Below are positions 30,447-39,943 of a DNA stretch of 40,109 nt, piece by piece. The stretch comes from Psychrobacter sp. PG1 (lineage in GTDB: Bacteria; Pseudomonadota; Gammaproteobacteria; Pseudomonadales; Moraxellaceae), in assembly GCF_014897815.1 (NCBI RefSeq), contig NZ_JABUZG010000062.1:1-40109 (forward strand), in the 5' to 3' direction. Every line of letters begins with the position of its first letter. The first letter of the stretch is position 1. A model generated the notes under the pieces. The model worked only from the letters and a program-made list of their open reading frames with translations, was not told the origin of the DNA and did no database searches. Both the position numbers and the translations under genes were made by a program.

Positions 30447-30863
30447 ATGGCAACGTTACAATGTCGCGTCGTAAGTGCTCGTGAAGAGTTGTATTCAGGC
30501 GAAATTAGCATGTTAATAGCTACTGGTACCGAAGGCGAGATTGGTGTATTGCCAGGTCACACACCGCTTATTACTTTGTTAAAACCGGGTGCGATGCGAG
30601 TGCAAACACCAAACGGTGAAGAAGAAGTGATTTATGTATCAGGCGGTGTTTTAGAAGTACAGCCGAAGATGGTTACCGTATTGGCTGATACAGCGATGCG
30701 TGCACATAACCTTGATGAAAGCAAAATTGTCGAAGCACGTAAAAAGGCTGAGCAGATGCTTGTTAATCAATCGGATACTGTACAAACTAATGCAGCTTTA
30801 GCATCATTAGCAGAGTCTGTCGCACAGCTACAGACTATCCGTAAGTACAAAAACCGCGCTTAA
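30447..30863 (+). CDS. atpC: ATP synthase F1 subunit epsilon
   Basis: 138 aa from ATG 30447, with TAAGGAG 6-7 nt upstream; an in-frame codon at 30420 would add 9 residues without support. The N-terminal beta sandwich ('VSAREELYSGEI', 'GEIGVLPGHTPLI') is followed by two C-terminal helices that can inhibit ATP hydrolysis. Last gene of the operon; a terminator follows. Confidence 0.96.
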   Translation: MATLQCRVVSAREELYSGEISMLIATGTEGEIGVLPGHTPLITLLKPGAMRVQTPNGEEEVIYVSGGVLEVQPKMVTVLADTAMRAHNLDESKIVEARKKAEQMLVNQSDTVQTNAALASLAESVAQLQTIRKYKNRA

Positions 30864-30912
30864 TTTTTTGTGGAAAATTTTAGAGTTTCTTTTTGACTCT
30901 TACCACAGATAT

Positions 30913-30950
30913 AAAAAAAACAGTCCATTATGGGTTGTTTTTTTTATGTC
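30913..30950 (+). terminator. Rho-independent terminator of the atp operon
   Basis: A8-CAGTCC (30913-30926), a 5-nt loop and GGGTTG-T8 (30932-30945) pair with two G-T wobbles, leading into the T run. Confidence 0.8.
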
Positions 30951-31537
30951 CATTACACCATATTCTATGCTTGTTGATCGAGGATAAACACATTATTTAT
31001 AATGCAATTTCGATTTCGACAGCCAGCTTTTTTAAATATGAGTGTTAACTAACTATGCACACATGAACTATGTATTTACTAAACATGTATCTACTAATTA
31101 TATATCGAATGATAATAGGCAGTACTGGGATAATAGATGAAAAAGTCACTGGCAGCAACGGTGATATGTCGCTATATTAGACGTAACAAGAATACAAGCA
31201 TAGGTGTCAATCAAGCATCCTATCGCTGTGCGCTACATTAAGATTGACTACTTATAGAAATTCAGGTGAGGAAAGAGTCGTAAAAAAACATTTCACTTGC
31301 TATTATTTGTATAAAGCTCATAATTTTTGGACGTAAACTAAAGTTTTAATGGGTGTAGTTTATAGGTTTTGTTAACGACTATAAGCTATAGTATAGGAAG
31401 CTGTATGTTTAATAGTATACTGTGCTACCAAGTTTGTAACAGCTATACCAACATCAATTGTGCCACTTAATGGTGCTATTAATTTTACCGCTCTTACTTT
31501 TACTGCTTTTAAATGAGATGTATTAGAGGATATAACA
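30951..31537. other. 587-bp intergenic region upstream of bfmR
   Basis: AT-rich, with no credible gene. It contains loose repeats of the type 'aactatg...' near 31040-31085 and a TATACT at 31416-31421 that could be a -10 element without a good -35. It should contain the bfmR promoter. Confidence 0.4.
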
Positions 31538-32254
31538 ATGACAACGAATGAAGAAGACACCACCCCCCGAATTTTGATTGTTGAGGATGATGAGCGTCTG
31601 GCCATGTTGACTCAAGATTACTTAGTCAAAAACGGTTTAGAAGTCGCTATCGAAACCGATGGTAATCGTGCTATTCGTCGCATCGTCAGTGAACAACCAG
31701 ATTTGGTCGTACTTGATGTCATGCTTCCTGGTAGCGATGGACTGACGGTATGTCGTGAAGTACGCCCGCATTATCAGAATCCTATTTTGATGCTGACTGC
31801 GCGTACTGAAGATATGGATCAGGTACTGGGTCTTGAGATGGGTGCTGATGATTATGTCGCTAAACCTGCTCAGCCACGTGTCTTGTTAGCACGTATTCGT
31901 GCGTTATTACGTCGCTCAGAAAATGCCCCATCAGAAGATGTACCACAGCGCCTAGAATTTGGTGAACTGGTCATCGACAATGGCGGTCGTTCAGTGAATT
32001 TAGGTGATGAGTTGGTTGATTTCACCAGTGCTGAATATGACTTATTATGGTTGCTTGCTTCTAATGCGGGTCGAATTCTTTCGCGTGAAGATATCTTTGA
32101 GCGTCTACGTGGTATCGAATATGACGGTCAAGATCGTTCAATTGACGTTCGTATCTCACGCATTCGTCCAAAAATCGGTGATGATCCAGAAAATCCAAAA
32201 CGTATCAAAACCGTTCGTAGTAAAGGGTATTTGTTCGTTAAAGAAGGCAACTAA
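31538..32254 (+). CDS. bfmR: Response regulator BfmR (OmpR family)
   Basis: 238 aa. Receiver domain 1-120 with acidic pocket Glu16/Asp17/Asp18, phospho-acceptor Asp60 ('LVVLDVMLPG'), and Lys109 in 'DDYVAKP'. Winged-helix DNA-binding domain ~133-236. Stretches such as 'MDQVLGLEMGADDYVAKP' and 'AEYDLLWLLASNAGRILSR' match, from memory, Acinetobacter baumannii BfmR, which controls envelope stress, capsule and biofilm genes. GAGGAT precedes the ATG. A terminator follows, so the kinase gene has its own transcript or relies on read-through. Confidence 0.93.
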   Translation: MTTNEEDTTPRILIVEDDERLAMLTQDYLVKNGLEVAIETDGNRAIRRIVSEQPDLVVLDVMLPGSDGLTVCREVRPHYQNPILMLTARTEDMDQVLGLEMGADDYVAKPAQPRVLLARIRALLRRSENAPSEDVPQRLEFGELVIDNGGRSVNLGDELVDFTSAEYDLLWLLASNAGRILSREDIFERLRGIEYDGQDRSIDVRISRIRPKIGDDPENPKRIKTVRSKGYLFVKEGN

Positions 32255-32302
32255 GTCAATTTTGCTCCGGCAACGGCTTATTGCTCATTAGCGTGACCAA
32301 AG

Positions 32303-32328
32303 AAACCAGCAACTAGGCTGGTTTTTTT
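32303..32328 (+). terminator. Rho-independent terminator after bfmR
   Basis: AAACCAGC (32303-32310), a 6-nt loop and GCTGGTTT (32317-32324), then T to 32328. Confidence 0.85.
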
Positions 32329-32568
32329 GTGGCTAAATTTTAATTTTTGAACTTAAATACAGCGTTATGTGGTTTAATTAAGCAATTATTGCGGGTGCTG
32401 CCTAAATGTACATGAGGTAAATGGATTTTAGGTGATGCTCAGTTATAAATTAAAATACAGCAGCCAGAATGGTTTTTTATTCAACAGTGTTTGATATCAT
32501 TTATCACGCAGCGCTTGTTTGCTGGATGATGTCGGCAGTTTTTATTCATTAAGTTGGTTACGGCACGT

Positions 32569-34257
32569 ATGTCATTAGTCTCTTCTTTAAAACACAGTAT
32601 CTTTGTTCGTATTTATGCTGGGCTACTCATAGTCTGTTTGTGTGTGGCATTGTTTGCTCAACTATTGATGGATACCATCAACAAAGAGCGCGTCCAATCC
32701 TACCGTGAAAACATGGCAACAGGGGCTTTTCATCTGGTGAGTGAAGGTATCGCTCATCAAGAAAGTGAAGAGCAGCGTGAATATTGGTTGTCTGATGCCA
32801 GTAGTTTATTTGGCTCAGAATTCAAAGTTTTGCCTATTGATGAAGTGGACTTTAATGCCAGTGAACTGCGGCGTTTTGAAAATGGCAATACGGTCGTTCG
32901 TTACGCCGAGCAACCTGTCTATGCCGATGTGTATTATCGTCTACCGGACAATCAAAGCGTTTTGACCGCTAGAATATCGCAAGTGACTGAGCAGCAAGTG
33001 CGGGCAATCGCTGTGTTTTTATTAGATGATTTGTCTTACTATGTGACGTTATCTGACAAGCGTGCCCGTTTGGCTGAACTGGAAAAAAAGTTTTCCTTTC
33101 CTTTAGAGTTTAAAGCCGTCAATACACTGGATTTGGATACCGATCAGCTTGCACGATTACGCCGAGATGAAGTGGTTATTTCCTTACAAGATACCAATAG
33201 CAGTAAAAGTAATTCGGCTATTAGAGTAGTGGTGCCTTCTGAAATCAATGATATGGCGATATTGATTGGTCCGGTGCCATTATTCAATTGGTTCCCACTT
33301 AATCTGATTATTAGTATGATTCTTATCAGCATGTTTTTAATCAGCTTAGGCGTGTATGCGTTGATTTTTCCACTTGAGCGTAAATTGCAGTTGATTCAGG
33401 TTGGCGTCAATGAGGTGAGTAAAGGTAATCTTGAAAGTCAAGTTCAAGTAATTGGGCAGGATGAAATTGCCCGTTTAGCCGCGACTTTTAATGCCATGAC
33501 CTCGCATATCAAGCGCCTTATTGAGTCGCAGCGAGAATTAACGCGAGCGGTATCACATGAGCTTCGTACACCGGTGGCTCGTATTCGTTTTGCCGTTGAT
33601 ATGTTGGCTGATACGGATGACGAAGACTCGCGTTTTATGCAGCGTGATTTTATTGATGAAGATATCGAAGCGCTTAATGGCTTGATTGATGAGATTTTGA
33701 CTTATGCTAAGCTCGAAGAAGGCTCACCAAAGCTGGATTTAGAACCAGTCAATCTTAGAGAGTTATTGGAGCAGATTGAGCGTGAAACCAATGCCTTGGG
33801 TAAGCCTATCAAAATAGTGACCAAGCTGCCGAATGCTAAAGTAACCGCTGTCGCAGATAGGCGTTATTTACACCGTGTGATTCAGAATTTGGCGGGCAAT
33901 GCCTTACGTTATGCAGAAACCACGATTATCATTAGTGCTGGCGTCAGAAAGGGCAATGCTTTTGTTAGTGTTGAGGATGATGGTCATGGTATTCCAGAAG
34001 CAGATCGCGAAAAGGTCTTTATTCCATTTTCACGTTTAGATGACAGTCGCACACGCGCCTCAGGCGGCTATGGTTTAGGCTTGTCTATTGTATCGCGCAT
34101 TGCCTTTTGGTTTAATGGTAGTATGAAAGTCGATGAGAGCCGAGAGCTTGGCGGTGCACGATTTGTCATGACGTGGCCTATCAAACCACTGACACAAATT
34201 TTGGCTGCTGATGAACTGACGCAAGAAAAAAGCGAGCGTGGTTTTGAAGATAAATAA
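32569..34257 (+). CDS. bfmS: Sensor histidine kinase BfmS
   Basis: 562 aa from ATG 32569 (a TTG at 32554 is possible). Membrane helix near residues 14-34, a periplasmic sensor domain (~35-240), second helix (~243-267), HAMP (~268-320), HisKA with phospho-acceptor His330 in 'AVSHELRTPVARIRF', and HATPase with N box 'VIQNLAGNALRYA' and G boxes 'DDGHGIPE' and 'GGYGLGLSIV'. It is the probable partner of BfmR, but lies 314 nt downstream behind a terminator. No Shine-Dalgarno is evident. An AT-rich hairpin (CGTTATTTTT / AAAAATAGCG, 34277-34302) follows the stop. Confidence 0.9.
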   Translation: MSLVSSLKHSIFVRIYAGLLIVCLCVALFAQLLMDTINKERVQSYRENMATGAFHLVSEGIAHQESEEQREYWLSDASSLFGSEFKVLPIDEVDFNASELRRFENGNTVVRYAEQPVYADVYYRLPDNQSVLTARISQVTEQQVRAIAVFLLDDLSYYVTLSDKRARLAELEKKFSFPLEFKAVNTLDLDTDQLARLRRDEVVISLQDTNSSKSNSAIRVVVPSEINDMAILIGPVPLFNWFPLNLIISMILISMFLISLGVYALIFPLERKLQLIQVGVNEVSKGNLESQVQVIGQDEIARLAATFNAMTSHIKRLIESQRELTRAVSHELRTPVARIRFAVDMLADTDDEDSRFMQRDFIDEDIEALNGLIDEILTYAKLEEGSPKLDLEPVNLRELLEQIERETNALGKPIKIVTKLPNAKVTAVADRRYLHRVIQNLAGNALRYAETTIIISAGVRKGNAFVSVEDDGHGIPEADREKVFIPFSRLDDSRTRASGGYGLGLSIVSRIAFWFNGSMKVDESRELGGARFVMTWPIKPLTQILAADELTQEKSERGFEDK

Positions 34258-34459
34258 TGCCACTGCACAGGATTGTCGTTATTTTTTAGTATAAAAATAG
34301 CGGCATCAATTAAGCAGTGTGTGACAAATAAACTTGCTCAATTTCTAAGCAGTGTTCTCAATTTCATGTTTAGAATGAATACACACCTTAGATAGAATTG
34401 TCGGTTAATTTTTATTATTAACGGTTTAAAGATAGCTTTAAATTAGAGGAGGGCAAAGG

Positions 34460-34639
34460 ATGCCATATTTATTTGGTGGTTTGGTGGTACTAAATGCAAT
34501 AACGTTGGGCTACTATTTATTCTTGCAGCAGCCATCGACGACGCAAACGTTAACAGCAGCGCAAGAAAATATTACTCAGCCATTAGCGTTTACGAATAGC
34601 GCCAAATATATTCCACCTATCATTGGAAACAAAGACTAG
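34460..34639 (+). CDS. 59-aa single-pass membrane protein, unknown
   Basis: A short gene with a very strong ribosome binding site, GAGGAGGG, about 7-8 nt before ATG 34460. The protein starts MPYLFGGLVVLNAITLGYYL, a single membrane helix (~3-22), followed by a polar Gln/Thr-rich tail that ends 'YIPPIIGNKD'. No known family is recognised. It lies 202 nt after bfmS on the same strand, facing the end of the convergent envZ. It may be a small inner-membrane partner of the kinases (inference from position only). Confidence 0.65.
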   Translation: MPYLFGGLVVLNAITLGYYLFLQQPSTTQTLTAAQENITQPLAFTNSAKYIPPIIGNKD

Positions 34640-34715
34640 TTGTTATACAACTAAATAGTCGCAGCGAATTGTTTTGAGCATTTATTAGCTTTAGTGATGA
34701 ACAATTCAACTGCTA

Positions 34716-36194
34716 TCAGTCTTCTTTGTTCCCTGTCTTGTCATTAAAGATAGGCGTTTTTTGTGTATCGGCTGCCATGGTTGTATCTCCAGCAACCTTG
34801 GAAAGTAGGGGAATACGCACACACACTTGTAAACCCCCATCGGGATGGTTAATGGCTTCTACCGTCCCATGATGCAATCTGGCAATACGGTCGACAATCG
34901 CTAGACCTAAACCACTGCCTTGTGTGGTACGTGCTGTCTCTCCGCGTTCAAAAGGCTGCATAATACGTTCTAACTGATCTTCTGCAACGCCATCACCACA
35001 GTCACGCACACATATCAGCAATTGTTCTTGCGCCTCTCTATTGACGACATTTTCACTGACGACATCGCTATCTTCCTCTTCAATGGTTTCTATAAAAGTT
35101 GGCACAACAGTCGCTGACAGGTAAATGGGCGGTTTGCCATAACGCTTGGCATTATTGACCAGATTGATCACAAGGCGTTTGATAGACATGGGGCGCACAG
35201 GAACCACTTTGTGACACTCTGATTGATAGATGAACTCCATTGGTGCAAATTGCACCATAATCTCATTAAAGATGGTATCCAAATTGGTTAGGCTGACTGG
35301 CTCATCGGAGCCATCTTTCATAAACGAGATAAACTGCTCTAAAATGGCATCCATGTCTTCAATATCATAAATTAATCCCTCTCGAAAAAAGTCATCAGGT
35401 AGCATCTCAGCAGTCAAACGCATACGAGTTAAAGGTGTTCGCAGATCATGCGAGATACCAGCAAGCATAATCGTACGCTCTTTTTGTGCTTGATTTAACG
35501 TCGTGAATAGACGATTGAATGCCATGTTGACCTGACGTATCTCCGTAGGTCCTTTTTGTGTTGGCAACGTAGTGGCATGACCGAGCCGAATATAGTTGGT
35601 CGCAGCACGCTGTAAATATCGTAGCGGACGATTTAATTGCCGCGCCAGTAGAATAATGGTCAGCAGCGATAAAATAGGCAATCCAATAAGAAACAGCACC
35701 AATAATGCTGGACTATATTGCGAATAATAAACCACGGGTTCACGAATCCAAAAGCTGTCATCACGGCTGTCTTGCACCCAAAGCTGCGGTGTCGGTTTGA
35801 ATTTAAAATAAACCTCGACAGGTCGACCCAATTGCGCACCGATTTCGCGTTGTAATACATCAGTGAAGACGCCGACAAATGCCTTATCAGACACTGCTGG
35901 AAAATCATTAGGGTTATTCACTACCACGACATGCGAGTGTTGATAAATCCATTGGCGTACTTCAGGACGATTTTTCCAGTCTTTGTTGACACTATTCATC
36001 AACTGCAGCTCGCTCGTCAAATAACGCGCATGGTTTTTAAGCTCGGGTAAATATAGACTGCGCCAAAAAAACAGAATCGACAAGCTGACACTGATAAGAA
36101 CAATGAAAGAGACCATCAAGGTTGTCAGCCAAGTGTTGGAGTAAGAGCGCGTGAACTGCCCTTTGCGACGTGGTTGCGATTTTGGTGTGGTCAT
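34716..36194 (-). CDS. envZ: EnvZ-type sensor histidine kinase
   Basis: 492 aa. Helix 1 at ~22-44, periplasmic domain 45-160, helix 2 at ~161-184, HAMP, then HisKA with His249 in 'LAGISHDLRTPLTRMRL', which is the EnvZ form of the H box, followed by 'DIEDMDAILEQFISFM'. N box 'LVINLVNNAKRYG'; G boxes 'DCGDGV' and 'GSGLGLAIVDRI'. A Glu/Asp/Val-rich insert ('IETIEEEDSDVVSENV') sits inside the ATPase domain. EnvZ senses osmolarity and phosphorylates OmpR, but no ompR gene lies upstream in the 494 bp before rpsP. The name rests on the H-box region; other members of the EnvZ/PmrB group are possible. Confidence 0.8.
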   Translation of the reverse strand: MTTPKSQPRRKGQFTRSYSNTWLTTLMVSFIVLISVSLSILFFWRSLYLPELKNHARYLTSELQLMNSVNKDWKNRPEVRQWIYQHSHVVVVNNPNDFPAVSDKAFVGVFTDVLQREIGAQLGRPVEVYFKFKPTPQLWVQDSRDDSFWIREPVVYYSQYSPALLVLFLIGLPILSLLTIILLARQLNRPLRYLQRAATNYIRLGHATTLPTQKGPTEIRQVNMAFNRLFTTLNQAQKERTIMLAGISHDLRTPLTRMRLTAEMLPDDFFREGLIYDIEDMDAILEQFISFMKDGSDEPVSLTNLDTIFNEIMVQFAPMEFIYQSECHKVVPVRPMSIKRLVINLVNNAKRYGKPPIYLSATVVPTFIETIEEEDSDVVSENVVNREAQEQLLICVRDCGDGVAEDQLERIMQPFERGETARTTQGSGLGLAIVDRIARLHHGTVEAINHPDGGLQVCVRIPLLSKVAGDTTMAADTQKTPIFNDKTGNKED

Positions 36195-36449
36195 ATGGAT
36201 CCAACATATTAAAAGATGCTTTATTGAGTTTAGTGTAAAAATGGTGCTTTCTTATGTCGTTCAAAAACAACGTGCCATACTTATGAGTAGCATAATGGTT
36301 GCGATTCTTGAGCGATGGCGCAATTCGGTAGGCGATAGCATCATTCACTCGCTGACTATGTCATAGAGTAGCATAATCAATGAATGACACGGATGGCTTT
36401 AAAACAGTAGGCAACAATTGAATACTCAAATTTGCACTAATATATTACT

Positions 36450-36494
36450 GAGTAATATAGCACCGAATAATACAGCGCTGAATAATATAGCAAC
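36450..36494. repeat. Three tandem 15-bp repeats upstream of envZ and rpsP
   Basis: Units gagtaatatagcacc, gaataatacagcgct and gaataatatagcaac at 36450-36464, 36465-36479 and 36480-36494. They lie in the 494-bp divergent gap between envZ and rpsP. The rest of that gap holds the rpsP promoter and no other gene. Confidence 0.85.
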
Positions 36495-36620
36495 GAGCCA
36501 CTTGGACATGATGTAGAGACAGTATCTTCAGTTAAAAATCAGTGGTGATGATCAATTGTATTTTACATCGATGGGCATTTAAGCTATTGTTAATAAATAA
36601 TTAAATAAGCGCAGTTTATG

Positions 36621-36649
36621 TTTTCAATAAATCAAGACTGTGATATAAT
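36621..36649 (+). promoter_or_regulatory. Promoter of the rpsP operon
   Basis: TTTTCA (36621-36626), 17 bp, TATAAT (36644-36649) with an extended TG one base before. Transcription should start near 36656, about 33 nt before rpsP. Confidence 0.7.
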
Positions 36650-36688
36650 TATGCCCTTTTTGGTATACCTGCGAAAGAGAGAATTCAC

Positions 36689-36958
36689 ATGGTTGTTATT
36701 CGTTTAGCACGGGGCGGTGCCAAGAAACGCCCATTTTATCAAGTAGTTGTTGCTGATCAACGCCGCGCGCGTGACGGTCGCTATATTGAAAACATCGGCT
36801 TTTTTAACCCACTCGCTAAAGAGTCTGAAGAAGCAGTACGCCTAAATATGGAAGCGTACAATGCGTGGATCGCAAAAGGTGCACAACCTTCAGATCGCGT
36901 TGCTTCATTGGTAAAAGCTTTCAACAAGTCTGTCTCGCAAACTGAAGCAACTGCTTAA
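36689..36958 (+). CDS. rpsP: Ribosomal protein bS16
   Basis: 89 aa, usual length. '[20 protein letters not shown]' and '[13 protein letters not shown]' are the family core. Small-subunit protein needed for 30S assembly. First gene of the rpsP-rimM-trmD-rplS operon, behind the promoter at 36621-36649. Confidence 0.98.
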   Translation: MVVIRLARGGAKKRPFYQVVVADQRRARDGRYIENIGFFNPLAKESEEAVRLNMEAYNAWIAKGAQPSDRVASLVKAFNKSVSQTEATA

Positions 36959-37143
36959 GTTTTGTGGTCACTGAGACGCTGATAGCATGTCTATAAGCAG
37001 TCTCGATAGACTTTAGTAAAAAACATAGCGTAACTGGTCTAACTAGGTACGCCATTAACTGTTTATCGCTTTTAACTGCGTTTATCGTTTTTAATTGCTT
37101 TTTATTTATCTTCGTTGTGTTCATCATTGTTAGGTTAGCCGTT

Positions 37144-37677
37144 ATGTCCTCTGCTCCAAACGCTAGTGCCCTTATGAAAATTGGTCAGCTCAAAAAGCCT
37201 TATGGCATCAAAGGTTGGCTTTGGGTATTTAGCGAGACAGATGATCGTACGGCGATATTTGACATTAAACCTTGGTGGATGAAAACCGCTACCGGCATGA
37301 AACCTTTAACCGTTAAGGCTTGGCGTGAGCAAGGCACAGGAATTGTGGCTCAGTTTGAGCAGATTCCTGATCGCAATGTTGCTGAGACTATGAACGGGGT
37401 AACTCTTTGGGTCGAGCAAGACATCTTGCCAGAACCAGCTGAAGATGAATATTACTGGTCGGATTTGGTCAGCCTGCGCGTTGTAAATGAGCAGGATGAG
37501 TATCTAGGCGACATTACTGAGATGTTTGAGACTGGCGCTCACGCTATTATGCGGGTTGCGGCAAACTCAGACAGCTTAGATGCCGATGAGCGCCTGATTC
37601 CATGGCACAAGCAAACTGTAGTACAGGTCAGTCTGACTGAAAAAACAGTGCTGGTGGCATGGCCGAGTGATTATTGA
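37144..37677 (+). CDS. rimM: Ribosome maturation factor RimM
   Basis: 177 aa from ATG 37144, chosen because a TAGG lies about 9 nt upstream; the frame is open from 37117. N-terminal RimM domain ('IGQLKKPYGIKGWLWVFSETDD') and C-terminal PRC-barrel ('EYYWSDLVSLRVVNE', 'RLIPWHKQTV'). It binds uS19 and helps mature the 30S head. Third position pattern and neighbours fit the standard operon. Confidence 0.96.
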   Translation: MSSAPNASALMKIGQLKKPYGIKGWLWVFSETDDRTAIFDIKPWWMKTATGMKPLTVKAWREQGTGIVAQFEQIPDRNVAETMNGVTLWVEQDILPEPAEDEYYWSDLVSLRVVNEQDEYLGDITEMFETGAHAIMRVAANSDSLDADERLIPWHKQTVVQVSLTEKTVLVAWPSDY

Positions 37678-37764
37678 TAATAATTTTAACTTTGCGGTTA
37701 AGCTTTATCAGTAATAACACCGACTTATTTAGCCAATATTAGCCACTGCGCAAGTAGACACCTA

Positions 37765-38535
37765 ATGTATTTTGCCGTTATTAGTATTTTTCCTGAGATG
37801 TTTGCCACGATTCGTGAGTTTGGAATCACGGGTCGAGCAGTCACTCAGAAACAAGTGACGATTGAATGCATTAATCCGCGTGATTTTACCAGTGATAATT
37901 ATCGCCGTATTGATGAACGTCCGTATGGTGGCGGTCCTGGCATGGTGATGATGGCTGAGCCATTATCCCAAGCGATTGAGGATGCGCGCCTACGAGCGAT
38001 TCAGCACGGCTGCCGTGTCGACAAAGCGCACTGTCCGGTGATTTATATGTCGCCACAAGGACAGACGCTGAGTGAGAGTAGTGTGGTCGATATGACTGAG
38101 TATGACGGCATGATTATATTATGTGGTCGTTACGAAGGTATTGATGAGCGCCTACTGTCGCAATATGTCGACATGGAAATATCGCTTGGTGATTACGTAC
38201 TTACCGGTGGTGAGCTACCAGCAATGGTGCTAATGGATAGTGTGATACGTCGTCTGCCTGATATTATGGGTGATGATAAGTCAGCTGAGCAAGACTCGTT
38301 CGTCGATGGCTTGCTTGATTGTCCACATTATACTAAGCCGCATGAGTTTGCGGGTATGGCAGTGCCTGAAGTGTTACTTTCAGGTCACCATGCCAATATC
38401 GCGAAGTGGCGCTTTAGTCAGCAAGTCGAACGTACGCAAGCGCGTCGTCCAGACTTATGGCAAGCGTTTACGCCAACGGTAGAGCAAGCAAAGTGGCTAA
38501 AAGCATTGGCAAAAGCAGATAAAAAACAGCGTTGA
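37765..38535 (+). CDS. trmD: tRNA (guanine-N1)-methyltransferase TrmD
   Basis: 256 aa. SPOUT-family enzyme that methylates G37 of tRNAs with S-adenosylmethionine, preventing +1 frameshifts. Key motifs: '[14 protein letters not shown]', '[13 protein letters not shown]', and '[15 protein letters not shown]', which form the trefoil knot and methyl-donor site. It lies 87 nt after rimM and 182 nt before rplS. The ribosome binding site is weak. Confidence 0.97.
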   Translation: MYFAVISIFPEMFATIREFGITGRAVTQKQVTIECINPRDFTSDNYRRIDERPYGGGPGMVMMAEPLSQAIEDARLRAIQHGCRVDKAHCPVIYMSPQGQTLSESSVVDMTEYDGMIILCGRYEGIDERLLSQYVDMEISLGDYVLTGGELPAMVLMDSVIRRLPDIMGDDKSAEQDSFVDGLLDCPHYTKPHEFAGMAVPEVLLSGHHANIAKWRFSQQVERTQARRPDLWQAFTPTVEQAKWLKALAKADKKQR

Positions 38536-38717
38536 TAGCGGCTAAAAAGATAAACAGTTAAGCAACAGAATTTTGAGCAACAACAAAACGAGTCATAGCA
38601 TAATGGCCGTTTGTCATAACCCACTTACGTTGTGTCTCATTAAAAAGATACGATCCATTATTACAAACAGGTGATATGCGTCAAGCCTCTATTATCTAAT
38701 GTGAGGAGATAACTCTC

Positions 38718-39110
38718 ATGAGCAACAAGCATCCATTGGTTCAGGTCATCGAAAATGCTCAATTGATTGAGCGCCCAAGCTTTGCACCCGGCGATACCGT
38801 TGTGGTTCAAGTAAAAGTACGTGAAGGTGAGCGTGAGCGTTTACAGGCTTTTGAAGGCGTTGTAATTGCTAAACGTAACCGCGGTTTAAACTCAGCGTTT
38901 ACCGTACGTAAAATCTCAAGCGGTGTTGGCGTTGAGCGTGCATTCCAATTGCATTCACCAATTATCGATAGCATCGAAGTGAAACGCCGTGGTGCTGTTC
39001 GCCGTGCGAAACTATACTACTTACGTGAGCGCTCTGGTAAATCAGCACGTATCCGCGAGAAGCTTGCTCCGCGTGCACCTAAAGCTGTTAAGCCAAAAGC
39101 TAACGCTTAG
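38718..39110 (+). CDS. rplS: Ribosomal protein bL19
   Basis: 130 aa, slightly longer than E. coli (115 aa) by a basic Ala/Lys/Pro tail ('[16 protein letters not shown]'). Core '[19 protein letters not shown]', '[12 protein letters not shown]' and '[15 protein letters not shown]'. It sits at the subunit interface of the ribosome. GAGGAG precedes the ATG. A terminator follows. Confidence 0.98.
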   Translation: MSNKHPLVQVIENAQLIERPSFAPGDTVVVQVKVREGERERLQAFEGVVIAKRNRGLNSAFTVRKISSGVGVERAFQLHSPIIDSIEVKRRGAVRRAKLYYLRERSGKSARIREKLAPRAPKAVKPKANA

Positions 39111-39260
39111 ATTATATCCAGTATCTGCTTTTAAGCATTGTGCTTAATATCGCTTTATTGCTGAACTGTCTATTATGCGATTCGGCAATAGCGAAAAGCC
39201 AGATACAAGCCCTTATTCATAGGTTTATCATATAAATAAGCGGGTAGTACCAAAAAAGAC

Positions 39261-39298
39261 AAAACCCCAATCTGTGCGTATGCCAGATTGGGGTTTTT
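39261..39298. terminator. Bidirectional rho-independent terminator
   Basis: AAAACCCCAATCT (39261-39273) and AGATTGGGGTTTT (39285-39297) form a perfect 13-bp stem with an 11-nt loop. T tracts occur on both strands, so it serves rplS and the convergent DUF4442 gene. Confidence 0.92.
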
Positions 39299-39385
39299 GT
39301 TTCTGTTGTTTTAATTAATGCGCTTTAATTAATATGCTTTAAATCACAAATCTAGAGAAACGTTTTAAAAATTGCCTTTAAAGTT

Positions 39386-39943
39386 CTAACCATCGAGATT
39401 TTCGATACGGCTATTTTGGTCTTTAGATTTGCTGTACTTACGCAAGCGTATATAGAGCGTTTTAGTGACGGTAGCGACAATTTTTTGTTGATCATCGACG
39501 ATATCTGCTTGGTATTCCCGAAATACCGGCTCGCCGTCTTTTGCTAATTCCTGAATCGTGGTGATTTCATTGCTAGGAATTTTTAGGCGTGCAGTGACTT
39601 TGCTATTACCAGGGGCAATAAACTCAATATGTGAGCTTTTGTCCCAGACCACGTAACTGCTGCCCAGTTGGTGCATCAGCATTATCATATAGAATGGGTC
39701 CACCATCGAATACAGGCTGCCGCCAAACTGAGTGCCCACGATGTTTTTGTTCAGCGTATTCAGTCCCATACTTACCACACACAAACCTTGATCGAGATTG
39801 AGGTGATCGATTCTGATACCAGCGCCTACGTACGGTGCATAAGTATTGATACGCAGCTTCAGTAGGTGGGGTGTCAATAAGGGCATGATACTTTGTTTGG
39901 CTCTGCGTTTTAGCGTCTCAAAATTGGTAGGTAGCAAACTCAT
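39386..39943 (-). CDS. DUF4442 hot-dog fold protein, possible thioesterase
   Basis: 185 aa. 'NKNIVGTQFGGSLYSMVDPFY' and 'YVVWDKSSHIEFIAPG' match the DUF4442 pattern within the hot-dog superfamily that includes acyl-CoA thioesterases; no substrate is known. No signal peptide; a basic start and a charged C-terminal tail. TAGGA lies about 8 nt before the ATG. Positions 39944-40109 upstream hold its promoter region and no gene. Confidence 0.82.
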   Translation of the reverse strand: MSLLPTNFETLKRRAKQSIMPLLTPHLLKLRINTYAPYVGAGIRIDHLNLDQGLCVVSMGLNTLNKNIVGTQFGGSLYSMVDPFYMIMLMHQLGSSYVVWDKSSHIEFIAPGNSKVTARLKIPSNEITTIQELAKDGEPVFREYQADIVDDQQKIVATVTKTLYIRLRKYSKSKDQNSRIENLDG

